Origin: Enterococcus raffinosus
GTDB lineage: Bacteria; Bacillota; Bacilli; Lactobacillales; Enterococcaceae
NCBI RefSeq assembly: GCF_018917525.1
Contig: NZ_JAHLOS010000011.1
Span: 1 to 64,000 of the forward strand
Reading direction: 5' to 3'
DNA: 64,000 bases
Shown: positions 19,938 through 29,946 of the stretch, one piece after another
Layout: every line of letters begins with the position of its first letter
How positions within the stretch are numbered: position 1 is the first letter of the stretch
Notes under the pieces: generated by a model
What the model saw: the letters and a program-made list of their open reading frames with translations, nothing else
Told to the model about the DNA's origin: nothing
The model's database searches: none
Program-made: the position numbers and the translations under genes

Positions 19938-22900
19938 ATGCGTAAGAAAAAAACGATGGATGGAAATACAGCTGCTGCTTATATTTCATACGCATTCACA
20001 GAGTTAGCTGCAATTTATCCAATCACTCCTAGCTCAACAATGGCCGAACTTGTAGACCAATGGGCTTCACAAGGAAAGAAAAATATATTTGGTCAACCCG
20101 TATCAATTACGGAAATGCAATCAGAGGCCGGTGCCGCGGGTGTCGTACATGGTGCGCTGAAAACCGGTGCCTTAACTACAACTTATACTGCCTCTCAGGG
20201 ATTGCTCTTGATGATTCCCAACATGTATAAAATCGCCGGTGAATTATTACCAGGCGTTTTTCATGTTGCTAGTCGTGCCGTTACGACAAATGCGTTGAAT
20301 ATTTTTGGTGATCACGGAGATGTAATGGCAGCTCGTCAAACAGGCTTCGCGATGCTACAAGAAAGTAGTGTGCAAGAAGTAATGGATTTATCTGCTGTCG
20401 CACATTTGGCCGCAATAGAAGGTAGTCTGCCTTTCATGAATTTTTTTGATGGCTTCCGAACGAGTCATGAGATTCAAAAAGTCGAGGTGCTCGATTACGA
20501 AGAGTTGGCACCGTTGATTGATAAAGAAAAATTAAGAGCTTTCCGTAAACGTAGTATGAATCCTAATCATCCTAGCATCAGCGGAACCAATCAAAATCCA
20601 GATATACATTTTCAACAACGGGAAACAGTCAATCGCCATTATGATGAGTTACCAGCAATTGTCCAAAAATATATGTTTGAAATTAATAAATTACGTGGAA
20701 CAAACTACGACTTAGTAACCTATTATGGTGCTGAAGATGCCGAAGAGGTTATTGTAGCTATGGGGTCTGTTGCGCAAACTATTGAACAGACGGTGGACTA
20801 CTTAAATGCAAATGGACGTAAAGTTGGCTTTCTAAACATTCATCTATATCGTCCGTTCCCGACTGAAAATTTTTTGGAAAAACTACCGGATACTGTTAAA
20901 TCAATTGCCGTATTGGATCGCTCAAAAGAGCCGGGGGCAGATGGTGAACCACTTTTATTAGACGTTCAAGGTGTAATGTATGAAGCGGACGTTCGTCCCA
21001 AAATCATTGGCGGTCGTTTTGGTTTAGGTTCTAAGGATGTGACTCCAGATCAAATTATTGCTGTTTACAATGAATTGACAAAGAATAAAAAAGAAGCAAA
21101 AAAACGTTTTACGATTGGTATCGTTGATGATGTAACAAATATGTCATTAGAAACAAAGGGCATTATTGACCTGACAAATCCTAAGACATTTCAAGCCAAA
21201 TTCTGGGGATTTGGGTCAGATGGAACGGTCGGTGCGAACAAATCGGCTATTAAGATTATCGGGGATCACACAGATAAATACGCACAGGGATATTTCAGTT
21301 ATGATTCAAAAAAATCGGGCGGGTTAACTGTTTCTCATTTACGATTTGGTGATACGCCGATCCGTTCAACTTATCTTGTTGAGAGCGCAGATTTTATCGC
21401 TTGTCATACACCAGCTTATATTCACACGTATGATCTATTAAAAGGTTTGAAGCCAGGCGGAGTCTTCCTAATGAATACAATGTGGAATGATGCTCAGATT
21501 GATCGATTACTGCCAGCTAAGATGAAACGTTATATTGCAGAAAATGATATTAAGTTCTATACCATCAATGCCGCAAAATTAGCGATGGATGTTGGATTAG
21601 GTTCACGAATCAATACAGTGATGCAAACAGCGTTTTTCCGCTTAACGGGGATCATCCCTTTTGAAGAAGTACTAGATATTTTAAAAGCGGAAGCAGATAA
21701 GAGCTATCGTCGAAAATCATTAGAGATTGTCGAAAAAAATATTGCTGCGATTGATCAAACCGTTGAACTTTTACATCAAGTTCAAGTACCGGAAACTTGG
21801 AGTAAAGTAGAAATTCCAGAAAAAATTCGAAAAACACCTGTCACTCAGTATGTAGAACAAATCGTTGAACCAATAAATTCACAACAAGGAAATGACTTGA
21901 CGGTGAATGATTTAGTTGTAAATGGTATGACAGATGGAACCATTCCAACGGGGACAACAAAGTTTGAAAAACGCGGTGTTGCTTTAGAAGTTCCTCATTG
22001 GATTAGCGATCGTTGCACCATGTGTAATGAATGCTCATTTGTATGTCCTCACGCTGCAATTCGTCCATTCTTAGCGGATGAGGAAGAAATGGAAGAAGCG
22101 CCTGAAGGGTACATTGTAAGAGAGATGCGTGGTGCTGATGGACAAAAATACCGTATTCAGGTTTCCGTTGAAGATTGTACAGGCTGCGGCTTGTGTGTGG
22201 AGGCTTGTCCGGCGAAAGGTAAAGCCTTGGTCATGAAGCCTTACGAAGAGGAAAAAGAGCAAGCAATCAACTGGGCATTCTCAATGACTCTGAAACAAAA
22301 GGCAAATCCTGCAAAAACAAATTCTGTTTTAGGCTCTCAATTTAATCAACCATTGCTTGAATTCTCAGGTGCTTGTGCTGGCTGCGGAGAAACGCCTTAT
22401 GTCAAATTAATGACACAAATGTTTGGTGATCGTATGATGATCGCTAATGCAACTGGATGTTCATCTATTTGGGGTGCTGCGGCTCCCGTTAGTCCATATA
22501 CTACGAATGATAAAGGACAAGGACCTGCTTGGTCGAACTCATTGTTTGAAGATAATGCGGAATATGGTTATGGTATGTTTTTAGCGAACCAAACACGGCG
22601 TAAAGAACTGGCTGACAAAATCAATGACGTATTAGGCTATGTTTCAGATGACTTACGCGAGCTGATGGAAGACTGGATGGATCACATGTTTGAGTCAGAA
22701 GGTACGCAGCAAAGAGCTACAAAACTAACTGCGGCACTTGAATCGGCCGATTTATCTGATCCAAAGCTTGCTGATATTTATGATAATCGTGACTTATTTG
22801 TAAAAACTAGTCAGTGGATGTTTGGCGGCGATGGCTGGGCGTATGATATCGGCTTCGGCGGGATCGATCATATTTTAGCCAGCGGTGTTGACGTGAACAT

Positions 22901-23609
22901 TTTGGTAATGGATAATGAAGTTTATTCTAATACAGGTGGTCAAACATCTAAAGCGACCCCAGCTTCTGCTATTGCGAAATTTTCTGCGGGTGGAAAATAT
23001 CAGTCTAAAAAAGACTTAGGTATGATGGCGATGACGTATGGTAATGTTTATGTTGCTCAAATTGCTTCAGGAGCAAATCAAATGCAAACTATCAAAGCCT
23101 TAGAAGAAGCGGAGAAATTCCCTGGGCCTTCGCTTATAATTGCCTATACTCCATGTATTAATCACGGGTTACGTGGTGGAATGAGTAAAACGCTGCAAGA
23201 AGCGAAGGATGCGGTTAATTCTGGATACTGGTCGTTGTATCGTTATAATCCTCTGCAACGTGAAAAAGGCAAAAATCCGATGACATTGGACTATAAGAAA
23301 CCAAATTTTGACGAAATGATCGGATTCATGAAACAACAAACACGTTTTTCTGCGTTGGAAAGAGTGCAGCCTGATGATGCGCAACGCCTGTACCAAAAGA
23401 CAGTAAACGATGCACAAACTCGTTTTTATAATTACGCACGTTTAGCCGGACAAGAAGAAAAAATTCGTGCGAAATTAGCTGGAACTAAGTTGGAAAATAT
23501 TGATGAAACAGTCAAGGTGAAGCAAAAACGTGAACGTAAAGTTGATCCAGAAGCAGAAGCTAGACGTGCTGCACGCCGAGCAGCACGAGCTGAGAAACGT
23601 AAAAAATAG
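19938..23609 (+). CDS. nifJ: Pyruvate:ferredoxin (flavodoxin) oxidoreductase
   Basis: Single-chain PFOR turns pyruvate and CoA into acetyl-CoA, CO2 and reduced ferredoxin or flavodoxin. It is oxygen-sensitive. The 1223-residue chain has domain I (YPITPSSTMAE near residue 27) and the gamma domain (WGFGSDGTVGANKSAIKI near 420). Two [4Fe-4S] ferredoxin motifs follow (CTMCNECSFVCP near 693, CTGCGLCVEACP near 747). The proximal-cluster cysteines are CAGCGE (about 813), ATGCSS and TPCINHG. The thiamine-diphosphate site is GGDGWAYDIG (about 961). The last 51 residues (1173-1223) form an unusual Lys/Arg-rich tail absent from typical ~1175-residue enzymes. No ferredoxin or flavodoxin gene is nearby. 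Confidence 0.95.
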   Translation: MRKKKTMDGNTAAAYISYAFTELAAIYPITPSSTMAELVDQWASQGKKNIFGQPVSITEMQSEAGAAGVVHGALKTGALTTTYTASQGLLLMIPNMYKIAGELLPGVFHVASRAVTTNALNIFGDHGDVMAARQTGFAMLQESSVQEVMDLSAVAHLAAIEGSLPFMNFFDGFRTSHEIQKVEVLDYEELAPLIDKEKLRAFRKRSMNPNHPSISGTNQNPDIHFQQRETVNRHYDELPAIVQKYMFEINKLRGTNYDLVTYYGAEDAEEVIVAMGSVAQTIEQTVDYLNANGRKVGFLNIHLYRPFPTENFLEKLPDTVKSIAVLDRSKEPGADGEPLLLDVQGVMYEADVRPKIIGGRFGLGSKDVTPDQIIAVYNELTKNKKEAKKRFTIGIVDDVTNMSLETKGIIDLTNPKTFQAKFWGFGSDGTVGANKSAIKIIGDHTDKYAQGYFSYDSKKSGGLTVSHLRFGDTPIRSTYLVESADFIACHTPAYIHTYDLLKGLKPGGVFLMNTMWNDAQIDRLLPAKMKRYIAENDIKFYTINAAKLAMDVGLGSRINTVMQTAFFRLTGIIPFEEVLDILKAEADKSYRRKSLEIVEKNIAAIDQTVELLHQVQVPETWSKVEIPEKIRKTPVTQYVEQIVEPINSQQGNDLTVNDLVVNGMTDGTIPTGTTKFEKRGVALEVPHWISDRCTMCNECSFVCPHAAIRPFLADEEEMEEAPEGYIVREMRGADGQKYRIQVSVEDCTGCGLCVEACPAKGKALVMKPYEEEKEQAINWAFSMTLKQKANPAKTNSVLGSQFNQPLLEFSGACAGCGETPYVKLMTQMFGDRMMIANATGCSSIWGAAAPVSPYTTNDKGQGPAWSNSLFEDNAEYGYGMFLANQTRRKELADKINDVLGYVSDDLRELMEDWMDHMFESEGTQQRATKLTAALESADLSDPKLADIYDNRDLFVKTSQWMFGGDGWAYDIGFGGIDHILASGVDVNILVMDNEVYSNTGGQTSKATPASAIAKFSAGGKYQSKKDLGMMAMTYGNVYVAQIASGANQMQTIKALEEAEKFPGPSLIIAYTPCINHGLRGGMSKTLQEAKDAVNSGYWSLYRYNPLQREKGKNPMTLDYKKPNFDEMIGFMKQQTRFSALERVQPDDAQRLYQKTVNDAQTRFYNYARLAGQEEKIRAKLAGTKLENIDETVKVKQKRERKVDPEAEARRAARRAARAEKRKK

Positions 23610-23617
23610 TTATTTTC

Positions 23618-23645
23618 GAGAGTCTTAGCTTGCTAAGACTCTCTC
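23618..23645 (+). terminator. Terminator of nifJ
   Basis: GAGAGTCTTAGC pairs perfectly with GCTAAGACTCTC. The following sequence is only moderately T-rich. Confidence 0.65.
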
Positions 23646-23666
23646 TTAAATTTTATGCTAGAACTG

Positions 23667-23683
23667 TACCACTGTGGTATAAT
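23667..23683 (+). promoter_or_regulatory. cdaA promoter with overlapping palindrome
   Basis: An extended -10 (TGGTATAAT, 23675-23683) overlaps the perfect palindrome TACCAC-T-GTGGTA (23667-23679). The palindrome is placed where a repressor would block RNA polymerase. No strong -35 is seen. Confidence 0.5.
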
Positions 23684-23717
23684 TGTAGAGAATTTTGGAT
23701 AGAAAGAGAGGTTATTC

Positions 23718-24602
23718 ATGCCTAATCGTTTAATTGAATTATTCAAACCAGATTATTGGCTTAGCTTTTTTTCTGAGAATCTTTCAACTTGGGATATTAT
23801 CGTCAACCTTTTAGATATATTTGTCGTTTGGTTTCTGATTTATCGTTTGTTTGAGCTTGTTCGCGGAACAAAAGCGGTTCAATTGCTTAAAGGTGTTGCA
23901 ATCTTTATTGGTATCCGGATTGTTGCTGAGTTGATCGGACTGCACACGTTATCGTGGCTGATGAACCAGATTATCACTTATGGTGTTATTGCGGCAATCA
24001 TTATTTTTCAGCCGGAAGTTCGACGTGGTTTGGAGCATTTAGGACGTAGCGCCTTCTTTAAAACATCGAAAAAAGAAGAGCTGGATGATGAACGGATGAT
24101 TTTGGCTTTTGATAAAGCCATTCAGTACATGTCAAAACGGAAAATCGGTGCTCTAGTGACAATTCAACGTTCAACGGGTCTAGATGAGTATATTGAAACC
24201 GGGATTGATTTGGATGCGGATATTACTGGCGAGTTATTGATCAATATTTTTATTCCTAATACACCCTTGCATGATGGTGCTGTTATCGTCAAAGATGGAA
24301 AAATCGCAGTTGCCTCTGCTTATCTGCCTCTTTCAGACAGTATGCTAATTCCAAAAGAATTTGGAACCAGACATCGAGCGGCAGTTGGTATTAGTGAAGT
24401 CAGCGATGCTTTGACTTTTATCGTTTCAGAAGAGACAGGTGGTGTCAGCATCACGTTAAGCAATGACTTCCTACACGATTTGTCACAAGAAGAGTACTTG
24501 GCTGTAATGCGGCGAGAATTACTACCAGATGAGAAAAACGTTGGGAGAAAAAGTCTCTTGCAAACCTTTTTGGAGGGTTTGACTAAAGGAGGCAAAAAAT
24601 GA
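23718..24602 (+). CDS. cdaA: Diadenylate cyclase CdaA
   Basis: CdaA makes the second messenger c-di-AMP from two ATP at the membrane. The 294-residue protein has three N-terminal hydrophobic spans within about residues 20-90 and a DAC domain with the catalytic DGA (D186) and RHR (R218-R220) motifs. c-di-AMP controls potassium/osmolyte uptake and wall homeostasis. It overlaps cdaR by 4 bp, and glmM is third in the operon, the conserved Firmicutes arrangement. Confidence 0.97.
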   Translation: MPNRLIELFKPDYWLSFFSENLSTWDIIVNLLDIFVVWFLIYRLFELVRGTKAVQLLKGVAIFIGIRIVAELIGLHTLSWLMNQIITYGVIAAIIIFQPEVRRGLEHLGRSAFFKTSKKEELDDERMILAFDKAIQYMSKRKIGALVTIQRSTGLDEYIETGIDLDADITGELLINIFIPNTPLHDGAVIVKDGKIAVASAYLPLSDSMLIPKEFGTRHRAAVGISEVSDALTFIVSEETGGVSITLSNDFLHDLSQEEYLAVMRRELLPDEKNVGRKSLLQTFLEGLTKGGKK

Positions 24603-25702
24603 GAATTAAGTTAAAAAAAGACAACATACCTTATATGTTGATCTCCTTGCTCTTTAGTTTGATCTTGTTTTTTAACGTGAATAGTTCAAATTTCAGCAGA
24701 TTGATTTCATCTGAAACGAGTTATGAAGAGTCCATACAAAATGTGCCAATTAATGTTGTTTATGATTCTGATGAATATTTTGTTCATGGATTTTCGTCGA
24801 ATGTATCCGTCAAATTAAGTGGTGCAAACAGGATTCAATTGAACAAAGAAATTGATCCTGATACACGCGACTTCAGCGTAGTTGCTGATTTAACCAAGCT
24901 TGGATCAGGAACTCATGAAGTTAGATTGAAAACGAAAAACTTATCCAGTTCACTCTTTGCAACAATCGAACCTGAAAAGATTTCAGTTACGATTGAGAAA
25001 AAGGTTAAAAAGCAATTTGATGTATCTCCGATCTTAAGCAGTACGACCAGTAATAATGGGTTGAAGGTTGGTGAACTATCAACTCAACCAGAAAAGGTGG
25101 AAATCACAACTGGGGAAAACACGATGAAAGAAATCGATCGTGTTGTCGCTTCAGTAGATAGTAGTAAGCTTACTTCGGATCAGGAGAGTATCCAAGCTCC
25201 CGTTCAGGCTTTAAATGCCAGCGGTGAAGTATTGCCGATTCAATCAGATCCTCAAAATGTAACGGTCAATTTTGAAATTCAAACACCAAGTAAAGAAGTC
25301 TCGCTTTATCCGATTCAAGAAGGGGATTTACCCTCATCGGTTGAAAGTGTAAAAATTGATCTGAATCGAACAAAGGCAACAATTACTGGTGTGCAGTCAG
25401 TAATTGATCAAATAGACAGTATTGGTATCCCTGTTAACGTAAGTCAAATTCAAGGGACGGTAAAAAAATTCATTGATGTCCCAATATCTGGAGATTACCA
25501 AGTTATTCCGAAAACGGTAAGCGCACAAGTAACACCAGTATTTAAAAAATCACAGGATTCAGAAACAAGTAGTACAAATCATTCTAGTTCGTCGACAACA
25601 GGAGCCGCGGGGGATTCAAGTGATACAAGATCTTCCGAAACGAGCACTGAAACTCAAGCGACTAGCAGTCAAGAAGAGTCGACAAATCAATCAGCTAACT
25701 AG
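24599..25702 (+). CDS. cdaR: CdaA regulatory protein CdaR (YbbR domains)
   Basis: Membrane-anchored extracytoplasmic protein that modulates CdaA. One transmembrane segment (about residues 12-28) is followed by repeated YbbR domains, visible from the recurring [15 protein letters not shown] and [12 protein letters not shown]-like strands up to about residue 315. The C-terminal 50 residues are a Ser/Thr-rich low-complexity tail, probably disordered or passing through the wall; such tails vary between species. The start overlaps the cdaA stop and has AAAGGAGG upstream. Confidence 0.92.
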   Translation: MRIKLKKDNIPYMLISLLFSLILFFNVNSSNFSRLISSETSYEESIQNVPINVVYDSDEYFVHGFSSNVSVKLSGANRIQLNKEIDPDTRDFSVVADLTKLGSGTHEVRLKTKNLSSSLFATIEPEKISVTIEKKVKKQFDVSPILSSTTSNNGLKVGELSTQPEKVEITTGENTMKEIDRVVASVDSSKLTSDQESIQAPVQALNASGEVLPIQSDPQNVTVNFEIQTPSKEVSLYPIQEGDLPSSVESVKIDLNRTKATITGVQSVIDQIDSIGIPVNVSQIQGTVKKFIDVPISGDYQVIPKTVSAQVTPVFKKSQDSETSSTNHSSSSTTGAAGDSSDTRSSETSTETQATSSQEESTNQSAN

Positions 25703-25725
25703 ATGAAGAAGGGAAATATAATTTA

Positions 25726-27081
25726 ATGGGTAAATATTTTGGAACAGATGGAGTACGCGGAATCGCGAACAAGGAGCTAACACCTGAATTAGCATTTAAA
25801 CTAGGCCGTTGCGGCGGTTACGTTTTAAGTCAACATCATGAGAGCGAAGGGCGTCCACGTGTCTTAGTTGGTCGTGATACTCGTATCTCAGGTGAATTAT
25901 TAGAGACAGCTTTGATTTCAGGGTTATTATCTGTTGGTATCGAAGTTTTCCAACTTGGTGTTATCTCAACGCCAGGAGTTGCCTACTTAACAAGATTACA
26001 AAAAGCCTCTGCAGGCGTTATGATCTCTGCGTCGCACAATCCTGCGGAAGATAACGGAATTAAATTTTTCGGCGGAGACGGCTTTAAATTAGTTGATGAA
26101 CAAGAGGCTGAGATTGAAGCGTTGATTGATGCTGAAGAGGATACATTGCCTCGTCCGTCTGCTGAAGGTTTAGGGACACTAGACGAATTCCACGAGGGCT
26201 TGTTAAAATACTCTCAATTCTTAGTGCAGACAATTTCTGGAGATTTATCAGGTTTAACAGTTTGTGTAGATGCTGCCAATGGTGCAACTTCAACAAGTGT
26301 TAATCGTTTATTTGCTGATTTGGAAACTGATTTCTACACGATGGGAACTTCTCCAAATGGTCTCAACATTAATGCGGGTGTTGGTTCAACACATCCAGAA
26401 GCTTTAGCAAAAATGGTTGTTGAAAAGGGCGCAGATGCTGGTTTGGCTTTTGATGGCGATGGCGATCGAGTGATTGCGGTAGATGAACTTGGAAATATCG
26501 TGGATGGAGATCGTATTATGTTTATCTGCGCGAAGTATTTAGCCGAACGAAAACGATTGAAGAAAGATACAGTTGTAACAACCGTTATGAGTAATTTAGG
26601 CTTCCACAAGGCTATTGAGGACATTGGTTTGGAAGACGTAATTACACAGGTTGGAGACCGTTATGTAGTTGAAGAAATGCGTAAGAATGATTACAATCTT
26701 GGCGGAGAGCAATCTGGTCACGTATTGTTCTTAGACTACAATACAACAGGTGATGGTATGCTGACAGGTGTTCAACTATTGAACATCATGAAGCAAACTG
26801 GCAAAAAGCTCTCAGAACTTGCTGGTGAGGTAACTATCTATCCACAAAAATTAGTGAATATTCGTGTCAGCGATAAGTATGGTGCCATGGATGTACCAGC
26901 CATCAAACAAGCAATTGAAGAGGCAGAAGCAGAAATGAACGGAGACGGACGTATCTTAGTTCGTCCTTCAGGGACAGAACCTTTATTGCGAGTTATGGCA
27001 GAAGCGCCGACTGACGAGAAAGTCGACTACTATGTCGAAAAAATCGCGGCAGTGGTTCGTGAAGAAATCGGATTAGACTAA
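25726..27081 (+). CDS. glmM: Phosphoglucosamine mutase
   Basis: GlmM converts glucosamine-6-phosphate to glucosamine-1-phosphate on the way to UDP-GlcNAc. The 451-residue protein has the catalytic phosphoserine loop SASHNP near residue 102, the magnesium loop DGDGDR near 241, the sugar-binding GEQSGH and the phosphate-binding [12 protein letters not shown] near the C-terminus. It ends the cdaA-cdaR-glmM operon. In other Firmicutes GlmM also binds and inhibits CdaA, tying wall precursor flux to c-di-AMP. glmS converges from the other side. Confidence 0.98.
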   Translation: MGKYFGTDGVRGIANKELTPELAFKLGRCGGYVLSQHHESEGRPRVLVGRDTRISGELLETALISGLLSVGIEVFQLGVISTPGVAYLTRLQKASAGVMISASHNPAEDNGIKFFGGDGFKLVDEQEAEIEALIDAEEDTLPRPSAEGLGTLDEFHEGLLKYSQFLVQTISGDLSGLTVCVDAANGATSTSVNRLFADLETDFYTMGTSPNGLNINAGVGSTHPEALAKMVVEKGADAGLAFDGDGDRVIAVDELGNIVDGDRIMFICAKYLAERKRLKKDTVVTTVMSNLGFHKAIEDIGLEDVITQVGDRYVVEEMRKNDYNLGGEQSGHVLFLDYNTTGDGMLTGVQLLNIMKQTGKKLSELAGEVTIYPQKLVNIRVSDKYGAMDVPAIKQAIEEAEAEMNGDGRILVRPSGTEPLLRVMAEAPTDEKVDYYVEKIAAVVREEIGLD

Positions 27082-27084
27082 AGA

Positions 27085-27120
27085 AAAAAGCGCCCGAACT
27101 TAAGAAATCGGGCGCTTTTT
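27085..27120 (+). terminator. First terminator of the cdaA-glmM operon
   Basis: AAAAAAGCGCCCGA and TCGGGCGCTTTTT pair around a 10-nt loop and end in T. Confidence 0.9.
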
Positions 27121-27128
27121 ATGTGTAA

Positions 27129-27172
27129 AAGAGGGTGTGACTGTTACTTTTGTCACACCCTCTTGTTTTTTT
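27129..27172. terminator. Second terminator between glmM and glmS
   Basis: AAGAGGGTGTGAC and GTCACACCCTCTT form a 13-bp stem followed by ten T on the plus strand. On the minus strand a short T-run follows, so it can also end glmS. Confidence 0.85.
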
Positions 27173-27173
27173 T

Positions 27174-28982
27174 TTATTCAACTGTTACAGACTTAGCTAA
27201 GTTACGAGGTTTATCAACATCGTATCCACGCAATAAAGTCGCATAATAGGCAATTAATTGTCCTGGAATTACAGAGACAAGCGGACGTAAAAATTGATGA
27301 ACGATCGGTAAAATGATTTGGTCACCATCTTTACTTAATTCTTCAGATGAAATTACTAACGTATGAGCTCCGCGACTCTCCACTTCTCTTAGATTTCCAC
27401 GTGTATGAGGAGCAGTTACAGCCTCAGTAATAATTCCGATAACTGGCGTACCATCTTCAACTAATGCTATCGTACCGTGCTTTAACTCACCAGCTGCAAA
27501 GCCTTCAGCCTGAATATAGGAAATTTCTTTTAGTTTTAGTGCGACCTCCATCGAAACATAGTAATCTTCAGAACGTCCGATATAGAATGCATTTCGAGTT
27601 GTTGCTAAATATTCAGCTGCAATTTCCTCGATCATCGCTTTTTCTGCAATCATCACATCCATTGCGTTCGCTGCAATTCCAAGTTCTTTTGTTAAATCAA
27701 ATTCTTTTGCAGCAGTAATTTCTTTTGCCTCGCCTACAGCTTTTGCTAAAACGGTTAAAGCTGCGATTTGAGCAGTATAGGCCTTCGTCGAAGCAACAGC
27801 TATTTCTGGACCTGCATGCAGCAGCATTGTGTAGCTTGCTTCTCTAGATAGAGTTGATCCAGCAACATTGGTTACCGTTAAAGAAGGATAGCCCAAATCA
27901 TTCGTTTTAACTAGCACTTGACGACTATCCGCAGTTTCACCACTTTGAGTCAGGTAAATAAAGAATGGTTTCTCTGAAAGCAAAGGCATATTGTAACCAA
28001 ATTCACTTGATAAATGGATTTCAACTGGAATGTTGGCTAAGCCTTCAATAATTTGCTTACTAGCCCAACCAGCGTTATTACTTGTACCACAGGCAACAAT
28101 ATAAATACGATCACTGTTTAATAAAGTTTGCAGCAATTCATTTTCAATAACGACGGTTCCTGTTTCATCTGTGTACTCACTGATGATCCGACGCATTGTA
28201 GCAGGCTGCTCATCGATTTCTTTCAACATATAGTAAGGGTAGGTACCTTTTTCCATATCAGAAAGATCAATTTTTGCTTCATAAGGAGCACGTTGGATTT
28301 CATTTCCAAATTCGTCCTCAATTTCTACACGATTTTTTGTGACGATAACCATTTCGCCATCATTGATTTCAACAAATTGATTTGTTTGTTCCAGCATCGC
28401 CATTGCATCACTGCAAACAACATTGAAACCGTCGCCTAGACCGATCAATAACGGACTTTTATTTTTCCCAACATAAATTGTTTCACGATCGTTTTTGTCG
28501 ATTAAACCGAAAGCATAAGATCCATGAATCTCTTTTAGAGCTTGGCGAAACGCTTCTTTGGTCGAAAGACCTTGTTCTGCGAAATATTCTACCAAATGAA
28601 CAGCGATTTCAGTGTCCGTTTCACCATAAAAAACGTCTTCTGATAAATATTTTTGTTTTAACTCATCATAGTTCTCAATCACACCATTATGAACCAACAC
28701 GAAACGTTTACTTTGTGAAGTATGCGGATGGGCATTTTCTTCACTTGGTTCGCCGTGAGTTGCCCAGCGTGTATGACCGATTCCGATTGTACCGTGCACG
28801 TCCTCACCGATTTTGTCTGCCAATTCTTTAATTCGACCTTGAGACTTCACTAAGTAATCATCATTTTGATCAGCTACAAAAATACCCGCAGAGTCATACC
28901 CACGATATTCCAGCTTCTCTAAACCATTCACTAAAATACTTGTTGCTTGTTCATTACCTACAATACCTACGATTCCACACAT
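27174..28982 (-). CDS. glmS: Glutamine-fructose-6-phosphate aminotransferase
   Basis: GlmS makes glucosamine-6-phosphate from fructose-6-phosphate and glutamine, the first step of UDP-GlcNAc synthesis. The 602-residue protein starts [10 protein letters not shown], where C2 is the glutaminase nucleophile. It has the GHTRWATHG motif and two SIS domains ([10 protein letters not shown] about residue 300, [19 protein letters not shown] about 470), and it ends in the conserved KSVTVE. The ribosome site is AGGAAG. Its leader holds a glmS ribozyme, so expression should fall when glucosamine-6-phosphate accumulates. Confidence 0.98.
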   Translation of the reverse strand: MCGIVGIVGNEQATSILVNGLEKLEYRGYDSAGIFVADQNDDYLVKSQGRIKELADKIGEDVHGTIGIGHTRWATHGEPSEENAHPHTSQSKRFVLVHNGVIENYDELKQKYLSEDVFYGETDTEIAVHLVEYFAEQGLSTKEAFRQALKEIHGSYAFGLIDKNDRETIYVGKNKSPLLIGLGDGFNVVCSDAMAMLEQTNQFVEINDGEMVIVTKNRVEIEDEFGNEIQRAPYEAKIDLSDMEKGTYPYYMLKEIDEQPATMRRIISEYTDETGTVVIENELLQTLLNSDRIYIVACGTSNNAGWASKQIIEGLANIPVEIHLSSEFGYNMPLLSEKPFFIYLTQSGETADSRQVLVKTNDLGYPSLTVTNVAGSTLSREASYTMLLHAGPEIAVASTKAYTAQIAALTVLAKAVGEAKEITAAKEFDLTKELGIAANAMDVMIAEKAMIEEIAAEYLATTRNAFYIGRSEDYYVSMEVALKLKEISYIQAEGFAAGELKHGTIALVEDGTPVIGIITEAVTAPHTRGNLREVESRGAHTLVISSEELSKDGDQIILPIVHQFLRPLVSVIPGQLIAYYATLLRGYDVDKPRNLAKSVTVE

Positions 28983-29009
28983 AATGTCTTCCTACTTTCC
29001 TGTCATTAT

Positions 29010-29152
29010 ATGTTTCCGAGCTGTCTGACCATTTTTTTGTTCTTTTATAAAGTTTTTGTAATGATCTGTAGAGCACAGCAACCCTGAAGCCACCCGCCGA
29101 ATCCTTCGATTAGCTTCTTCCTCGTCACCCCTGTAAAGAGGTCTGGCGCTAT
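29010..29152 (-). ncRNA. glmS ribozyme riboswitch
   Basis: Reading the minus strand, the conserved core elements appear in order. They are AGCGCCAGA at the cleavage site (predicted cut between 29150 and 29149), TGACGAGG, AATCGAAGGATTCGGCGG with its pseudoknot arms, GGTGGCTTCAGGG and GTGCTCTACAG, then the P4-type region before glmS. The RNA self-cleaves on binding glucosamine-6-phosphate, destabilising the message. The lower boundary is approximate. Confidence 0.95.
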
Positions 29153-29202
29153 CTTATTGGTACATTCAAGATTTTTTTGTTTTAATCTCGGAAACAATGA
29201 AT

Positions 29203-29231
29203 AATATAATACAAACTCACTGTATAGTCAA
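29203..29231 (-). promoter_or_regulatory. Promoter of glmS
   Basis: On the minus strand TTGACT (29226-29231) and TATATT (29203-29208) are 17 bp apart, about 50 bp before the ribozyme cleavage site. Confidence 0.65.
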
Positions 29232-29358
29232 ACATTTTTTTATTTTAAAATAATTGGTATATATGAAATTCGTGAAAAATAATGAAGTGAAGCAAATAAT
29301 CTTCTCCGTTTCATCTATAGGAAGAATAAGGTAAAATAGAGAAGTATTATTCATCGAG

Positions 29359-29397
29359 TAGTCTTAACAACAAATGTTTTGTTGTCTGTGATGACTA
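29359..29397 (+). other. Hairpin in the leader of the 95-aa gene
   Basis: TAGTC/GACTA outer arms enclose ACAACAAA (29367-29374) and TTTGTTGT (29378-29385) around a 3-nt loop. No T-run follows, so it is not a terminator. It may be an RNA leader element or an operator. The rest of 29232-29464 shows no gene. Confidence 0.4.
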
Positions 29398-29464
29398 TTA
29401 GATTGGAAAAACGATATTTTTGTGAGAGCTCTTTTCACAGAAAAGATACTAGGAGGAAAATAGA

Positions 29465-29752
29465 ATGAATCAACCAGAAAGCCTAACAGTCGGTGAGTTA
29501 CGCAAATATTTAGCGCAACTGGCTGATAATCCGGAAATTAATGATGAAACGAAGATTTTCTTAGATACCGGCTGGGACAGTATTCAAGAGATCAATCCAG
29601 ATGCGTTAAGCATTGAGGAAGCTCAGGCTTTTAAAATTGAGGATCCTTTAACGCATGAATTTTTTGGCGGATATTCTTTATTGGAAAAAGCTGAAAAAAT
29701 GAACGCTGAAGGACCAACAGAAAAAGTAATGATTATCCGTAATCTATACTAA
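29465..29752 (+). CDS. Conserved small acidic protein, function unknown
   Basis: A 95-residue acidic soluble protein behind AGGAGGAA. The N-terminus has a helix-like SLTVGELRKYLAQLADNPE. A central FLDTGWDSIQEI motif follows, then an EDPLTHEFFGGYSLLEKAEKM-like region from about residue 58. I cannot assign a family with confidence. It is a single-gene unit between glmS (divergent) and sppA, with a structured leader. It has no signal peptide or membrane segment. Confidence 0.75.
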   Translation: MNQPESLTVGELRKYLAQLADNPEINDETKIFLDTGWDSIQEINPDALSIEEAQAFKIEDPLTHEFFGGYSLLEKAEKMNAEGPTEKVMIIRNLY

Positions 29753-29946
29753 TTCAGTCGTTTCATTTTGAAAAAGGTTTTAAGGGTGTTGCGTTTCAAT
29801 TTTTCATGAAATGTTTCACCAAAATGGTAGATAATAAAATAGTTAATTATTATCTAGACATTTTAGATGAATGATAGACGACATTCGAGTTGAACTAATT
29901 TTTATTGGAAAAATTATTACGTTACAATGGTCAAGGAGGAAGATAC

